DNA of 7,368 bases from Caulobacteraceae bacterium (GTDB lineage: Bacteria; Pseudomonadota; Alphaproteobacteria; Caulobacterales; Caulobacteraceae): NCBI GenBank assembly GCA_020852035.1, contig JADZBR010000301.1, positions 1 through 7,368 of the forward strand. The letters are read 5' to 3'. A program made the translations under genes and the position numbers. This document shows, in pieces, positions 6,072 through 7,368 of this stretch (position 1 is its first letter; every line of letters starts with the position of its first letter). The notes under the pieces are model-generated. The model searched no databases. It was not told the DNA's origin and saw nothing but the letters and a program-made list of their open reading frames with translations.

Positions 6072-7368
6072 ATGAGTTCAACCTTATTGCTGGTGATCGT
6101 CGCCGGCTTGCTGGCGGTCGTCTACGGCGCCGTCCAGTCGGCCGCGCTGATGAAACGGTCCGCCGGGACCGAGCGAATGCAGGAGATCGCCGCGGCGATC
6201 CAGGAGGGCGCGCAGGCCTATCTGCGCCGCCAGTACATGACCATCGCCATCGTCGGCGTGGTGGTGCTCGTCGCGCTCTTCTTTCTGATCGGCCATACCG
6301 CGGCCATCGGCTTCCTGATCGGCGCGGTGCTTTCGGGCGCGGCGGGTTTCGCGGGCATGCTGATCTCGGTGCGGGCCAATGTGCGCACTGCCCAGGCGGC
6401 GTCCGAGAGCCTCGGCAAGGGCCTCTCGGTCGCCTTCACCTCGGGCGCGATCACCGGCCTGCTCGTCGCGGGCTTCGCCCTCGTCGGCGTCGCCGGCTAC
6501 TACGCCTATCTGACCGGCGCGGCCGGGCTGGAGTCGTCCGATCGCCACGTGATCGACGGCCTGGTCTCGCTGGGCTTCGGCGCGTCCCTGATCTCCATCT
6601 TCGCCCGTCTGGGCGGCGGCATCTTCACCAAGGGCGCCGACGTCGGCGGCGACATGGTGGGCAAGGTCGAGGCCGGCATCCCCGAGGATGACCCGCGCAA
6701 CGCCGCCACCATCGCCGACAACGTGGGCGACAACGTCGGCGACTGCGCCGGCATGGCCGCCGACCTCTTCGAGACCTATGCGGTGACCACCGTCGCCACG
6801 ATGGTGCTGGCGGCGATCTTCTTCGGCGGCTCTGCGGTGCTGGGCAACCTGATGCTGCTGCCGCTGGCCATCTGCGCGGTCTGCATCGTCACCTCGATCG
6901 TCGGCACCTTCTTCGTGCGCCTGGGCAAGTCGGGCAACATCATGGGTGCGCTCTACCAGGGCCTGATCGTCACCGGCGTGCTGTCGGTGCCGGCGCTCTA
7001 CTGGGTGACCACCTCGCTGGTCACCGAGCCGCTGACCGTCGCCGACCGCACCTTCGACGCCATGAGCCTCTTCTACTGCGGCCTGGTGGGCCTGGTGGTC
7101 ACCGCCCTGATCGTGGTCATCACCGAGTACTACACCGGCACGGGCTTCCGCCCGGTGAAGTCGGTGGCCAAGGCTTCGGTCTCCGGCCACGGCACCAACG
7201 TGATCCAGGGCCTGGCCATGTCGCTGGAATCCACCGCCCTGCCGGCGCTGGTGATCATCGTCGGCATCATCGTCACCTACAACCTGGCGGGCCTGTTCGG
7301 CATCGCCATCGCCACCACCGCCATGCTGTCGCTGGCCGGCTTCATCGTCGCCCTCGACGCCTTCGGCC
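6072..7368 (+). CDS. hppA: membrane-bound proton-translocating pyrophosphatase, 3' end cut by the window
   Basis: HppA splits inorganic pyrophosphate and uses the energy to pump ions across the inner membrane. The frame from ATG 6072 stays open to the window edge: 432 codons of a protein usually near 700 residues with about 16 membrane helices. The N-terminus is hydrophobic (about 4-26), followed by EGAQAYLRRQY and further membrane segments at about 57-75 and 78-97. The substrate site is unmistakable: GADVGGDMVGKVE with Asp190, Asp194, Lys198 and Glu200, EDDPRN (205-210), then DNVGDNVGD (216-224). EYYTGT and GHGTNVIQGLA follow near the edge. Cys225 in GDCAGMA matches a cysteine I recall as typical of potassium-independent proton pumps such as that of Rhodospirillum rubrum. 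The decisive Lys/Ala position lies beyond the window, so ion and potassium dependence are not settled. It probably forms its own transcription unit. Confidence 0.96.
   Translation, partial: MSSTLLLVIVAGLLAVVYGAVQSAALMKRSAGTERMQEIAAAIQEGAQAYLRRQYMTIAIVGVVVLVALFFLIGHTAAIGFLIGAVLSGAAGFAGMLISVRANVRTAQAASESLGKGLSVAFTSGAITGLLVAGFALVGVAGYYAYLTGAAGLESSDRHVIDGLVSLGFGASLISIFARLGGGIFTKGADVGGDMVGKVEAGIPEDDPRNAATIADNVGDNVGDCAGMAADLFETYAVTTVATMVLAAIFFGGSAVLGNLMLLPLAICAVCIVTSIVGTFFVRLGKSGNIMGALYQGLIVTGVLSVPALYWVTTSLVTEPLTVADRTFDAMSLFYCGLVGLVVTALIVVITEYYTGTGFRPVKSVAKASVSGHGTNVIQGLAMSLESTALPALVIIVGIIVTYNLAGLFGIAIATTAMLSLAGFIVALDAFG

Noticed and set aside
6053..6691. Open frame on the + strand overlapping the start of hppA, about 212 codons
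   Set aside because: Arg/Gly-rich frame-shifted reading of hppA without family features; the frame from 6072 gives clean HppA.
6084..7190. Long open frame on the - strand opposite hppA, about 368 codons
   Set aside because: Its His/Asp/Gly-rich composition is the usual by-product of GC-rich codon use on the opposite strand, and the + strand carries an unmistakable HppA.

Overview
The window is a stretch of conserved alphaproteobacterial chromosome, very probably from the Caulobacterales (Caulobacter/Phenylobacterium-like). The evidence is the high GC content, the strong G/C preference at third codon positions, the gene order pyrE-pdxJ-acpS-lepB-rnc-era-recO, and protein details such as the alphaproteobacterial RecO motif LSKCAATG and an Era with an extra loop before its G4 motif. 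The genus is inferred from memory of these families, not from a search. All genes lie on the + strand. There is no sign of an insertion sequence, prophage, CRISPR array, tRNA or rRNA.

Layout. Positions 1-1672 hold the 3' part of pyrE (pyrimidine synthesis), pdxJ (vitamin B6) and acpS (holo-ACP synthase), joined by 4-nt start/stop overlaps. A 90-bp gap with a good ribosome binding site separates them from lepB (signal peptidase I). lepB, rnc (RNase III) and era (ribosome-assembly GTPase) again overlap by 4 nt each. era then overlaps by 8 nt a small exported NTF2/SnoaL-like protein of unknown role. recO (DNA repair) starts 7 nt later, and after 45 nt comes a second small exported protein whose body resembles a FliL-type domain. 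A likely terminator lies at 5909-5936. The 178-bp gap 5894-6071 is the only substantial non-coding stretch. hppA (membrane H+-translocating pyrophosphatase) then runs off the right edge.

How the genes work together. The block up to recO is a housekeeping cluster in which translation is probably coupled from gene to gene: nucleotide and cofactor supply, fatty-acid carrier activation, protein export processing, rRNA processing and 30S assembly, and recombination repair. hppA looks like a separate transcription unit with its own leader.

I find no new multi-gene system here. The observation most worth a second look is the hppA leader. One 7-nt word and its reverse complement alternate four times around it, so a single segment could pair either with an upstream copy or with the hppA Shine-Dalgarno sequence. 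The two small exported proteins are the other uncharacterised items.
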